From: Thermoclostridium stercorarium subsp. stercorarium DSM 8532
GTDB lineage: Bacteria; Bacillota; Clostridia; DSM-8532
Direction: 5' to 3'
DNA: 64,000 bases
Assembly (NCBI RefSeq): GCF_000331995.1
Contig: NC_020134.1
Span: 620,001-684,000, forward strand
Shown here: one piece after another, positions 18,134-27,000 of the stretch
Numbering within the stretch: position 1 is the stretch's first letter
How the letters are laid out: the number at the start of each line of letters is the position of its first letter
Made by a program: the position numbers and the translations under genes
The notes under the pieces: model-generated
Database searches by the model: none
Seen by the model: the letters and a program-made list of their open reading frames with translations, nothing else
Told to the model about the DNA's origin: nothing

Positions 18134-19845
18134 TTATAGGTATCGCCGGCTTTTCCGTCGGTGTCGAGGTAATTTGTAACGTAAAGCGGTGTACCGTTTA
18201 ATTTGATGCCATTCCGGTAAATATTAAATTTTACGTCTTTGCCGTATTCGTCGGCACGCAGCCTCCAGCTTACAAATATGCCGTTTTCAGCCGACAGTGC
18301 AATCACTCCCCTGTCCAGCCATTCTGCCTGGCGCGTATTGTTCGGGACCGGCAGGCGATTGTATACATACAGAGTTGCGGTCCTGTTATAAGCATTATCG
18401 TATTCATCGGTTTCGGCAAGATAGCCTGTAAAGGTGTAAACTCCGGCTTCTTCCGGATTCCATTCCTTGCCCGATGCCACCCATTTGTCCACCGGTATGG
18501 TAACCCTTTCGCCGTTTACCAGAACAACCGGAACTTCCCGGGGAAGGCCAATTGATGATATATCTTCGGTGGTTTCGCCGACATAAACACGGTGGTAGCG
18601 AAGTTTTTCCACATATGCCACCCGATTGTCCGGCGGCAGAACCACGTAAATTCCGAAATTATCCAGGTATGTTGTCCATGTGATATTATTTCCCGCGGTA
18701 CGTACACCTGCAAGTTTTACGTTGTTTATGCTTCCGTCAAAGTTTATGCCTTCGAGGGAGCGCTCATAAGTTTCGGTTGTGTTTGTTTCCTTATCGGTGA
18801 TTTTGAGTATTGCTTTGTTTTCCAATATATTCAGATATATTTCAATACCATACCATTTTTCCGCATTGGTAAAAGAAGTGTATGTGGCTTCAGAATTACC
18901 GACGGAGAATTTCAGAGGCGAATTCCTTGTATTGTTTATTGTAAACACAGTATTTTTCGAACTGTCTTCAATTCTGAACTCGCCGCCGTTTTCCTGAGGA
19001 TTTGAGCCTTTGTCATTGATTGGGCCTGGATACCAGTCGAATTTCACAAGCATGATGTCCCCTTTTACCGAAGGTTCAAATATTCTCGTAGCCACTCTGC
19101 CGCCCGACTGATTTACCATCGAAAACTGAAGTTTTGGCGTGCCGTTTCCGCGGATATTGTCCGTATTGATTGACAATTGTGCATTTGACGTGGTAAATCC
19201 CCAGTTTTCGGGTGTAACCGGAACAATGTCGCCAAAGGTTGTATAGTACAGGGTTATAAAGCCTTCCATTTCAGGGGCGGGCTCACCGGATATTACTTCA
19301 ACGGTAATTGTACCCTTTATATTGTCCGGATTCGTTATACCCACAAAACTGTCCAGGTCAAATTCTGATTCGAAAGTATAAGTTCCGGGTTCCGAGCCGT
19401 TGTAATCCATGCTGTCCCATTTTACCGGAATTTCCGTTACGTTTCCGTTTTCCAGAAGTACCGTAAAGCTTGCAGGAAGGAGGGGCATTATGTCTTCTTT
19501 TAAAGAACCCGTTACCACTGTTACTGATTTTTTGTAATCGGTAAGGATTGAAACAATCTTTTTGTCCGCCGTGGCGGGCGTTTCAGGGGCGTTGTCAGGC
19601 AGCGAGGTTTCTTTGGGGATTACCGGGGAATTTTCATATACGCTTTCGGTGACGGTCATGTCCGCGCAATGGCCGGCGCTAAAATCACAAATGGCTTCAT
19701 CTTCGGTGTGGGCAACGACAGCCGGTAAATCCTTATTGGCCGCCGTATTCCCGAAACCGGCTGCAAAGTTCATGGAAACCGTCGAAAGGAAGACCGCTGC
19801 AGTCAGAAACGCCGACAGGAGTTTAGATGCTTTTTTCAGCCGCAT
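18115..19845 (-). CDS. Rhamnogalacturonan lyase, signal peptide and N-terminal modules (5' part of split gene)
   Basis: A 576-residue reading with GAAAGGGTGA before the ATG. Residues 1-30 are a signal peptide (KK...LLSAFLTAAVFLSTVSM). Next come a bacterial Ig-like (Big_4) domain (about 105-185), a laminin-G/jelly-roll-like module (about 200-400), a second Ig-like domain (about 410-490), and from about 505 the first strands of a PL11 lyase (TRQAEWLDRGVIAL, GIFVSWRL, FNIYRNG, VTNYLDTDG). The frame ends at 18115, but the match continues in the -1 frame at VIGSDETTAID. Adding one base near 18125-18140 would join both parts into a protein of about 1,630 residues. The break may be a mutation or an assembly error. 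Confidence 0.85.
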   Translation of the reverse strand: MRLKKASKLLSAFLTAAVFLSTVSMNFAAGFGNTAANKDLPAVVAHTEDEAICDFSAGHCADMTVTESVYENSPVIPKETSLPDNAPETPATADKKIVSILTDYKKSVTVVTGSLKEDIMPLLPASFTVLLENGNVTEIPVKWDSMDYNGSEPGTYTFESEFDLDSFVGITNPDNIKGTITVEVISGEPAPEMEGFITLYYTTFGDIVPVTPENWGFTTSNAQLSINTDNIRGNGTPKLQFSMVNQSGGRVATRIFEPSVKGDIMLVKFDWYPGPINDKGSNPQENGGEFRIEDSSKNTVFTINNTRNSPLKFSVGNSEATYTSFTNAEKWYGIEIYLNILENKAILKITDKETNTTETYERSLEGINFDGSINNVKLAGVRTAGNNITWTTYLDNFGIYVVLPPDNRVAYVEKLRYHRVYVGETTEDISSIGLPREVPVVLVNGERVTIPVDKWVASGKEWNPEEAGVYTFTGYLAETDEYDNAYNRTATLYVYNRLPVPNNTRQAEWLDRGVIALSAENGIFVSWRLRADEYGKDVKFNIYRNGIKLNGTPLYVTNYLDTDGKAGDTYNCLGTA

Positions 19846-20210
19846 AATTAATCACCCTTTCTTTGAAATTTTTTTCGGGAATTTAAATAGGTTATTAATG
19901 TTAAAAATGAACAAAATATTATAATAAGAAAACACTAATATGTTTGGTATTATCATAATAAACATAATAACAGCGATAAAGACTCAAAATCTGTTAAAAG
20001 GTTCATTTTTGATCTTTTGGGGATTTGCCTTCACCGAACGCAGCCGCAGGATTATGCGGAGAGGCTACAAAAATTAAAGCAGCCGAAAGAGGGAAAATTT
20101 TACACAGCTCCGGTTATTCTATAAATCGGAAAAGTGTAATCATACGGGGAAATATTCGGAAAAGTATCAAAATTGATACCTGGTGATCATATTTAATCGA
20201 AGATTTTAAA
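19846..20210 (-). promoter_or_regulatory. Upstream region of rhamnogalacturonan lyase gene
   Basis: A 365-base AT-rich gap. On the minus strand a TATAAT (19918-19923) lies about 75 bases before the lyase start, without a good -35 box, as expected for an activator-dependent promoter. A 7-bp inverted repeat GTATCAA / TTGATAC with a 2-base centre (20164-20179) is a possible operator. No gene seen. Confidence 0.4.
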
Positions 20211-20696
20211 TCAGGAGTAAATTTTTCTGTATTCAGAAGGAGTAATCCCTTCATATTTTTTAAAATAGCGTTTAAAACTCTGTATGTTGTTGTACCCAAC
20301 GCTTAGGGCAATTTTTTCAAGGTTTAGATTACTGTTTTTCAGCATGTTTTTGGCCTTTTCTATTCTGTAAGTGTTAAGATAATCGGTAATACTCATATTC
20401 AGTTCTTCGTTATAAAGTCTTCTCAGATAGGAATAACTGACACCGATTTTTTCGGCGATATTCTCAGAGCTTATATTCTCATTGTAATGCTCATGAATAT
20501 ATTCCTGAACCATGCGGACATATTTATTCTTATCGGATTTACGAATTGTCCGATATTCTATAATGGAGACAAATATATTCTTAATCCACTGCTGTATTTC
20601 GTCAAGGGTTTCAAGTGACGCGAGATGTTCATACAAGGTTTTGTCTGTGGAAAACACTTCGGCGGGCTTGAGACGCTCACTGAGCATATATTTCAC
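20211..20696 (-). CDS. AraC DNA-binding domain (3' part of split sensor-regulator)
   Basis: 161 residues with two helix-turn-helix units (ISSENIAEKIGVSYSYLRRLY and LEKIALSVGYNNIQSFKRYF) and the usual ending GITPSEYRKIY. The ATG used here has no good ribosome-binding site. Open reading in this frame extends upstream without a stop as far as a T7 tract at 20749-20755 (A7 in the coding strand), where it meets the sensor half. One additional A restores a single protein reading ...EIRKKNLSYDNILQIINQLI... into this part. It is therefore the DNA-binding end of a transmembrane AraC regulator, not an independent protein. Confidence 0.85.
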   Translation of the reverse strand: MKYMLSERLKPAEVFSTDKTLYEHLASLETLDEIQQWIKNIFVSIIEYRTIRKSDKNKYVRMVQEYIHEHYNENISSENIAEKIGVSYSYLRRLYNEELNMSITDYLNTYRIEKAKNMLKNSNLNLEKIALSVGYNNIQSFKRYFKKYEGITPSEYRKIYS

Positions 20697-20719
20697 AATA
20701 CCGCTTATTAACTGATTTA

Positions 20720-22525
20720 TTATTTGGAGTATGTTATCATACGATAGATTTTTTTCCGGATCTCCAAAAAGAAATTATCGACGGCCTTTAAAAGTTCATC
20801 AGTATTTCCAAGCTTTAAAAAATTAAACACATGTTTCTCGGCGGAATATGGGTAGTAATATGTGTCATTATGTTTATCATTAATTTCCCATGCAACTATT
20901 ATTTTATCGCTTCCGTAAATGAGCCGGTATTTTATCAGATTTTTTGCTTCTTCAAAAGCGGTTTCGGCATTTTCAGGGCCTTTGTGGCAATTGCTTACCG
21001 TGACTGTAAAAGTTCCGTCGTATACTTTGTAGGCTTTTGTTTTAATTTCGTCTATAAGGCTGACAATACCCGATTTAAAAGAGGGAACGGACTTGGCGGA
21101 TAAATTTGCAATAATTACGATAGCGTTCTTTTCATACTGAATTCCGGCGCATTTGTATGAATTCATTATTTCCAGGGAGAGTTTCAGAATTAGTTCCTTT
21201 GTATAATACCCTTCATCACCCGGAAATCTTCGGTTAAAAGAATTGAAATTATCAATTGTTATAATCACGCAGGAAAAATACTCTTCGTCAAAAGGTAAAT
21301 GCTGCATCGTATCGGGATCGGTTTTTCCCTTTATGAAGGCCAACAGGCTGTTTTCACGAAGTTTTCCGGCGTTATGTTCATATAAACGGCGCAATTGGTT
21401 GCCCTGCTTTAAAATTTCATTTAGTGCGTTTGATATTACATCCATTTCGTTATTGCTTTTTTCACCGGTGATTCCTATCTGTAAACGTAGTTTTTCCACA
21501 ATGTTCCTCACCGGATTGTACAGGCTGCGGGAAACAAAGTAACAAACAGGTATGCCTGCAACTGTCATAATGAACGAAACTATCAGAATGATACTGCGAA
21601 ACACTCTGAAATTAGTAAGAAATTGCTGAATTGAGCAGATATTCAGATAAATCCATCCGTTGTAATCCGATTTGTTATAAACGACGATATAATTTTCCTT
21701 ACCAGCCTTTGTCCGGACAAATCCGGAAACTCTACCGGATGAAATTATTTCTGAAATATAGTCCCGGTCTGAAATATTGGTTGTTGCAAGCCCTTTAACG
21801 GTGCTTAAAATAACATTGCCTGACGGACTGATAACGGTAATTTCACCTGTTGGTTGCAACACGCCGTGATTCAAAACTTTAGTGAGTTCGTCTTCCTTAA
21901 GATTAATCACCAGAAGGCCACGGAACGAAGAAGTGTATGTTACAGGATAGACCATCGTAATAACCTTGAAAGTCCCGGTAAGTCCGCTTTTCGCGGAATT
22001 TTCATTTGTTACCGGAATTCCTGCTTCTCTTGTTTCCATCCAAAAGAGAATATTTCTCTCTTTATTTTTGTATTCATCAATCCAGGCAGTGTCGTAAAAA
22101 TCGGATCTGTTAAAATATATCATATCGGATGTATAAATGATTTCATTATTGTAGTCGTACAAATAGACCGAGTGAATGTTTTTATTTGATATTCTGGCAT
22201 TATAAAGCAGATTTAGGACGCCTGAAATTACCGAGATATTTTTACCGTAATCGGAACTTTTGAAAGGCATCCTGCTTAAATTTTCAATAGCGTCGCTTAA
22301 AGCAATTTGCTTTGCATCGTTAAGCACTTCGTTCAGGGACGCCTCAACAAAGCCCTGTACCATATTAAGTTTTTCGGTTCCGGTTTTAAACAGCTCTTCG
22401 GTGAAAAATGACAGGGTATGGTAATAGTATGTGATACTTATAATTAAAACAGGTATAACCATTATTAGAACAAAAGCGGTAAAAAGTTTAAAGAACAACG
22501 GGAAGGATATGTAACGTTTCATCAT
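20720..22525 (-). CDS. Transmembrane AraC-type sensor, sensor half (5' part of split gene)
   Basis: 601 residues. First membrane helix at about 11-33 (LFFKLFTAFVLIMVIPVLIISI), an extracellular cache-like sensor (about 40-290, with YNGWIYLNICS), a second membrane helix (about 305-327) and then a cytoplasmic HAMP/GGDEF-like linker region typical of large membrane-bound AraC regulators of carbohydrate use in Firmicutes. The frame ends in eight unrelated residues after the A7 tract, and the DNA-binding domain follows in the other frame (20211-20696). It lies between a lone solute-binding lipoprotein and the rhamnogalacturonan lyase gene, so pectin fragments are a likely signal. Confidence 0.88.
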   Translation of the reverse strand: MMKRYISFPLFFKLFTAFVLIMVIPVLIISITYYYHTLSFFTEELFKTGTEKLNMVQGFVEASLNEVLNDAKQIALSDAIENLSRMPFKSSDYGKNISVISGVLNLLYNARISNKNIHSVYLYDYNNEIIYTSDMIYFNRSDFYDTAWIDEYKNKERNILFWMETREAGIPVTNENSAKSGLTGTFKVITMVYPVTYTSSFRGLLVINLKEDELTKVLNHGVLQPTGEITVISPSGNVILSTVKGLATTNISDRDYISEIISSGRVSGFVRTKAGKENYIVVYNKSDYNGWIYLNICSIQQFLTNFRVFRSIILIVSFIMTVAGIPVCYFVSRSLYNPVRNIVEKLRLQIGITGEKSNNEMDVISNALNEILKQGNQLRRLYEHNAGKLRENSLLAFIKGKTDPDTMQHLPFDEEYFSCVIITIDNFNSFNRRFPGDEGYYTKELILKLSLEIMNSYKCAGIQYEKNAIVIIANLSAKSVPSFKSGIVSLIDEIKTKAYKVYDGTFTVTVSNCHKGPENAETAFEEAKNLIKYRLIYGSDKIIVAWEINDKHNDTYYYPYSAEKHVFNFLKLGNTDELLKAVDNFFLEIRKKIYRMITYSK

Positions 22526-22537
22526 TTCAGGCTCCGT

Positions 22538-24061
22538 TTATCGTTTATTTTCCCTGTAAAGACGGTTAATTTCCCGGATATATTCCCTGCCGCCGTTTTC
22601 CAGCCATATTTCAATGATATCCTGAAACTCTGTTTCATCGATCTCACCTATTATAAATTTAATCCTGGCATTGTTTATAAGACCGTCAAGAAAATTTCCT
22701 TTTTCGTAATAGATTTCAGAGGTAAAGGTTTCCGCAGGATTGGATACCAGAATTTTTTCATTTTCGGACTGAATTTCAGCTATTTTTCTACGTAATTCAT
22801 TTGTTTCAACAGGAGTGGTAAAATCTTTCGGAATAAATGTTAACAGCATTGACAGATCGTTCCTTTCCGATTCTGATACTCCCTCAGCGGTTTGCCTTAC
22901 CACAACTCCATTCCGGATGATGTAATGCCTGCCTTCAATTCCATGGTATAATAGGTCCTGAACTTCCCGTTCATTGAGTTTATCCATGAATTGGAGTATG
23001 CGGTCAATTTCATATTCACTTTTCGTACTGTTCCCGGATATCACATAAAAACCGTTGTACCCTGAAGTTGAAAGGCTTCTTAGGCCTTTTTTGCCTGATA
23101 CCGTACCAAACAAGCCTATTTCTGCATTCACGCCAAGCCTTTCCATGCGGGAAGAAAGGGTATTTGCCCTGTCAAGAACGTCAACGATACACCCTCCCTG
23201 TCCGTTTACAAACGGATCGTTGAAAAGGGCGGGATCATAAAGCCAGAAATCCCGGTTTACCAGTTTTTCCTCATATAACTCATATAACTTTCGTAAAAAC
23301 TTAAGCGATTCGATGTATTCCTGGGTTAAATGCGCGGGTATAAGCTCACCGGCTTCATTTTCGCCCCACGCATTCGGAACGCCGAACCATGTCTGGATAA
23401 TATCAAGAGAAACGGGCGAGCTTGTAAGAATAAGGCCATATGTATCATTAAGAGTATTATTATCGGGATCGCCGTAGGTAAAAGCTTTTAGCATGTCATA
23501 AAAATCCTCTATTGTTTTGGGCTCACTCAGACCTGTGTTTATCAGCCAGTCTTTCCTGTAGACGGCGCCATACCTGCCGAGCGGGCGCATTCTCGGAATA
23601 CCGTACAGTTTATTGTCTATCAGAAGATTATTCATTACCGTCCGGTTCATTTGTCTTAAATTTTTATAATTTTGCAGTCTTGGGCCAATTTCGACGAAAG
23701 CGCCTGATCTGGCGGCATTAACCACACTGTATGACTTTGATGTAATCAGCATAACATCCGGAAGATTTACTGTGGCAAGTATTAAATTCATCTGATCTTC
23801 ATAACTGGAGTTGCTGACCCACTGAATATTCAGTTGTGTACCGGTGAATTCTTCAATTGCTTTAACTACGGGGCTGTCTCCGGTTGCAGGATTCTTCGTA
23901 AAGGAGACCGTCATAATGGTTATCGGGAACGGTTCGGTTTCATTTTTAAGAGAAGATTGGGCAGGCATGAACATATTACTCTGTAAACAGGAGGAAAACA
24001 AAATCGTTATAAAAAAATTTACAGAGAGAAAGAGCAGGTGATGATTCTTCAAACGTCTCAT
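22538..24061 (-). CDS. Lone extracellular solute-binding lipoprotein
   Basis: About 507 residues, a family-1-type (LipO-like) sugar-binding protein. The N-terminal hydrophobic stretch ends in a lipobox F-S-S-C, so it is anchored to the outer face of the membrane. The body has typical motifs (DSPVVKAIEEFTGTQLNIQW, LPDVMLI, YGIPRMRPLGRYGAVYRKDWL). The start is uncertain. The ATG at 24061 has a modest GAGAGTGG upstream; further ATGs lie at 24085 and 24106. No ABC permease or ATPase genes are adjacent. Instead the transmembrane AraC gene follows after 12 bases, so the protein may present ligand to that sensor or work with a permease encoded elsewhere. Confidence 0.85.
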   Translation of the reverse strand: MRRLKNHHLLFLSVNFFITILFSSCLQSNMFMPAQSSLKNETEPFPITIMTVSFTKNPATGDSPVVKAIEEFTGTQLNIQWVSNSSYEDQMNLILATVNLPDVMLITSKSYSVVNAARSGAFVEIGPRLQNYKNLRQMNRTVMNNLLIDNKLYGIPRMRPLGRYGAVYRKDWLINTGLSEPKTIEDFYDMLKAFTYGDPDNNTLNDTYGLILTSSPVSLDIIQTWFGVPNAWGENEAGELIPAHLTQEYIESLKFLRKLYELYEEKLVNRDFWLYDPALFNDPFVNGQGGCIVDVLDRANTLSSRMERLGVNAEIGLFGTVSGKKGLRSLSTSGYNGFYVISGNSTKSEYEIDRILQFMDKLNEREVQDLLYHGIEGRHYIIRNGVVVRQTAEGVSESERNDLSMLLTFIPKDFTTPVETNELRRKIAEIQSENEKILVSNPAETFTSEIYYEKGNFLDGLINNARIKFIIGEIDETEFQDIIEIWLENGGREYIREINRLYRENKR

Positions 24062-24200
24062 ACAAACCACTCTCTGTCTTAACATAAAAGAACTTTGCTT
24101 ATTCAATATTATAATAATTATTTTGGGTTTTTACAAATATTCCTTAAATTATTTACCGTACGCGCAATATAACACGGATTAAATTTTCGCCATGTTTTGT

Positions 24201-24230
24201 TTGACATTGGTATGATGTCTTAGGTAATAT
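24201..24230 (+). promoter_or_regulatory. Promoter of asnA
   Basis: TTGACA (24201-24206), 18-base spacer, TAATAT (24225-24230), 45 bases before the asnA start. No T-box leader is present in this short upstream region. Confidence 0.65.
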
Positions 24231-24275
24231 ATATTTTAAGTATTTTTAAAAGATAAAGGTTCGGAGGATATACCA

Positions 24276-25295
24276 ATGAAAATTGATTCGCCTCGTGTAA
24301 TAATACCGCAGGGATACAGGTCCTTATTGTCGATTATGGAGACCGAATTTGCGATAAAGCTGCTGAAGGATTTTTTTGAGGATGAACTTGCAAAAAAGCT
24401 TAACCTGGTAAGGGTTTCGGCGCCTTTGTTCGTGAGGCCGGAATCTGGGCTTAATGACAACCTTAACGGTGTGGAAAGGCCGGTTAAGTTTGAGGTAAAA
24501 CATATCGGCGCGGAGGTTGAAATAGTTCATTCGCTGGCGAAATGGAAAAGAATGGCTCTGAAAAAATACGGTTTTGAAGTCGGTCAGGGGCTGTATACCG
24601 ACATGAACGCGATAAGACGGGATGAAAGACTGGATAATCTGCATTCGGTTTACGTGGATCAGTGGGACTGGGAAAAAATTATTGAAAAAAGCGACAGAAA
24701 CAAAGAATTTTTAAAATTGACGGTAAGGCAGATTTTTGATGTGTTTAAGAGAGCCGAGGATTTTATATGCGAAAGATACCCGCAGTTGCCCCGGAAATTA
24801 CCCGATGAGATTTTCTTTATCACAACCCAGGAACTGGAAGATATGTATCCCGATCTTAATCCTGAGCGGCGTGAGTATGAGATAGCCAAAGAGAAAAAAG
24901 CGGTTTTCATTATGGAAATAGGCGATGTGTTAAGGTCAGGCAAAAAACACGACGGAAGGGCTCCGGACTATGACGACTGGCATCTTAACGGCGATATTCT
25001 GTTCTGGTATCCGCTGCTTGACAGGCCTGTGGAGATGTCGTCGATGGGAATAAGGGTGGATGAAAAAGCCCTTGCAGAACAGCTGGAGAAGGCAAACTGT
25101 GTTGAAAGGAAAGAACTGGCATTTCACAGGGACTTATTGGACGGAAAGCTTCCGTATACCATCGGCGGCGGTATAGGCCAGTCCCGTTTGTGTCTGTTTT
25201 TCCTGAACAAAGCCCATATAGGAGAGGTCCAGGCATCGGTATGGGACGACGAGACAATTGATTTGTGTGAAAAAGCGGGAATACATTTGTTGTAA
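24276..25295 (+). CDS. asnA: Aspartate-ammonia ligase
   Basis: A 339-residue AsnA-type asparagine synthetase, a class II aminoacyl-tRNA-synthetase-like fold that makes asparagine from aspartate, ammonia and ATP. Recognised by [80 protein letters not shown] and the C-terminal GGGIGQSRL motif. Full length. GGAGG precedes the ATG. Single gene flanked by its own promoter and terminator. Confidence 0.96.
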   Translation: MKIDSPRVIIPQGYRSLLSIMETEFAIKLLKDFFEDELAKKLNLVRVSAPLFVRPESGLNDNLNGVERPVKFEVKHIGAEVEIVHSLAKWKRMALKKYGFEVGQGLYTDMNAIRRDERLDNLHSVYVDQWDWEKIIEKSDRNKEFLKLTVRQIFDVFKRAEDFICERYPQLPRKLPDEIFFITTQELEDMYPDLNPERREYEIAKEKKAVFIMEIGDVLRSGKKHDGRAPDYDDWHLNGDILFWYPLLDRPVEMSSMGIRVDEKALAEQLEKANCVERKELAFHRDLLDGKLPYTIGGGIGQSRLCLFFLNKAHIGEVQASVWDDETIDLCEKAGIHLL

Positions 25296-25323
25296 TAAGC
25301 AGGATAAATGACAGTTTTACAGG

Positions 25324-25355
25324 GGAAGTGAATTAGAAATTCACTTCCTTTTTTT
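25324..25355 (+). terminator. Terminator after asnA
   Basis: Perfect 11-bp stem GGAAGTGAATT / AATTCACTTCC with a 3-base loop followed by seven T. Confidence 0.92.
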
Positions 25356-25413
25356 ATAACCACAATTTGTATAATTACCAACCGCAGGGATAAGAATATT
25401 AGTGGTGATGGTT

Positions 25414-26994
25414 ATGCGGAGACGCAAAAGGGAGAGGCGTACGGTAAGAAGAATAATAAAGGCTGGTGAATTAACCGGGCTTAATAACACACCGGTAAAA
25501 GCCGAGGACAGTGAAACTATACTTACAAAATCCCTTGAAGAAAATATAAAGATACTGAAGGATAAATTTAAAGACGACAGTACCGTTATTTTCAGGAGAT
25601 TCCAAAACAGATTTGTACCGGATTTAAAATGCTGCATTGTTTTTATAGAAGGCATGATAGATTTTAAACACATAAACAGGCAAATTATCGAGCCCATAAT
25701 GGAACAGGATTTGAGAAACCTGTCAATGTCCTGCGATCTTCTGGAGGAAATAAAGGATAAAGTCCTGCCGGTGAATGACGTGGAAGAATCCGGAGATTTG
25801 GATAGAATTCTTCAGTCGATATGTTATGGTAATACCGCGTTCATGCTGGACGGATATGATACCGTATTGTTGGTCGAATCAAAGGGATGGGAAGTAAGAG
25901 CCATCACCGAACCCGAATCGGGAAAAGTTATACGCGGTCCGAGGGAAGGATTTACCGAACATGTTATTTCCAATATATCCCTTATCAGAAGGAGAATTAA
26001 AAATCCCAACCTTAAATTCAGGTTTATGCAGTTGGGAAAGCGGACCAATACGACAGTCTGCATAACATATATAGAAGGAATTGCACAAGAAAGTGTTCTG
26101 ACCGAACTGGTACGGCGCCTTAACAGTATAGACATAGACGGTATACTGGATTCAGGTTATATACAGGAACTGATTTCGGACGCACCGTTTTCCACATTCC
26201 CTACCGTGGGATATACCGAGCGGCCGGATGTGGTTGTGGCAAGGATGCTGGAGGGCAGAATAGCAGTTATTGTCGACGGAAGCCCGTTTGTATTGACAGT
26301 TCCCCATGTTCTTGTGGAAAACATCCAGGTAAACGAGGATTATTACGATCATTTCATTTTCGGAAGTTTTAACAGGTTTCTCAGAGCTGTTGCTTCAATA
26401 GCCACAATAAGCATTCCGGCCGTTTATCTGGCTTTGGTGACATATCACCAGGAAATGATCCCCACCCAGCTTTTAATTTCATTATCGGCTTCTCTTGAGG
26501 GTGTGCCGTTGCCAACGTCCTTGTCGCTCATTATTATGCTTCTGGTTTTTGATATTTTGCGTGAGGCAGGAGCAAGGATGCCAACGGCGGTAGGCCAGAC
26601 GGTTAATATTGTAGGCACGCTGGTACTCGGTCAGGCCGCCGTTGAAGCACACCTTGTAAGTGCACCTGTTATAATAGTAACGGCCATAAGCGGAATAACA
26701 ACCCTGATAGTGCCGACACTGATAGAAAGCCTTGTGCTGTTGAGGTTGTTTTTACTGATACTTGCCTCCATCCTGGGTTTGTATGGCTATTTCATCGGGA
26801 TAATTCTGATTTACCTTCACTTGATGTCCCTTCGTTCCTTTGGTGTGCCGTATATGCTTTCTGTTACAAGAATTACGGATCATGACGGACAGGACGCATG
26901 GATTCGTGCGCCGTGGTGGTCGATGACACTGAGACCCAAGATAATCGGGGCGAAAAATTTAGTAAGACAGATATCAAATCGCAACAGGGGATGA
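25414..26994 (+). CDS. Spore germination receptor subunit A (GerA/GerKA family)
   Basis: About 526 residues. A basic N terminus (MRRRKRERR) and soluble domain of about 300 residues (CCIVFIEGMID, DTVLLVESKGWEVRAITEPE, PFSTFPTVGYTERPDVVVARMLEGRIAVIVDGSPFVLTVP) are followed by five membrane segments (about 320-490) including the family motif EAGARMPTAVGQTVNIVGTLVLGQAAVEAHLVSAP. It acts in the inner spore membrane and detects germinants with the B and C subunits. Start chosen at the ATG at 25414 with GGTGAT as ribosome-binding site. ATG 25408 and GTG 25402 are alternatives. First gene of a four-gene operon. Confidence 0.93.
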   Translation: MRRRKRERRTVRRIIKAGELTGLNNTPVKAEDSETILTKSLEENIKILKDKFKDDSTVIFRRFQNRFVPDLKCCIVFIEGMIDFKHINRQIIEPIMEQDLRNLSMSCDLLEEIKDKVLPVNDVEESGDLDRILQSICYGNTAFMLDGYDTVLLVESKGWEVRAITEPESGKVIRGPREGFTEHVISNISLIRRRIKNPNLKFRFMQLGKRTNTTVCITYIEGIAQESVLTELVRRLNSIDIDGILDSGYIQELISDAPFSTFPTVGYTERPDVVVARMLEGRIAVIVDGSPFVLTVPHVLVENIQVNEDYYDHFIFGSFNRFLRAVASIATISIPAVYLALVTYHQEMIPTQLLISLSASLEGVPLPTSLSLIIMLLVFDILREAGARMPTAVGQTVNIVGTLVLGQAAVEAHLVSAPVIIVTAISGITTLIVPTLIESLVLLRLFLLILASILGLYGYFIGIILIYLHLMSLRSFGVPYMLSVTRITDHDGQDAWIRAPWWSMTLRPKIIGAKNLVRQISNRNRG

Positions 26995-27000
26995 AAAATA

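Noticed and set aside
24107-24275. Possible T-box leader before asnA
   Set aside because: Only about 39 bases lie between the promoter and the start codon; no T-box sequence or terminator/antiterminator pair is present.
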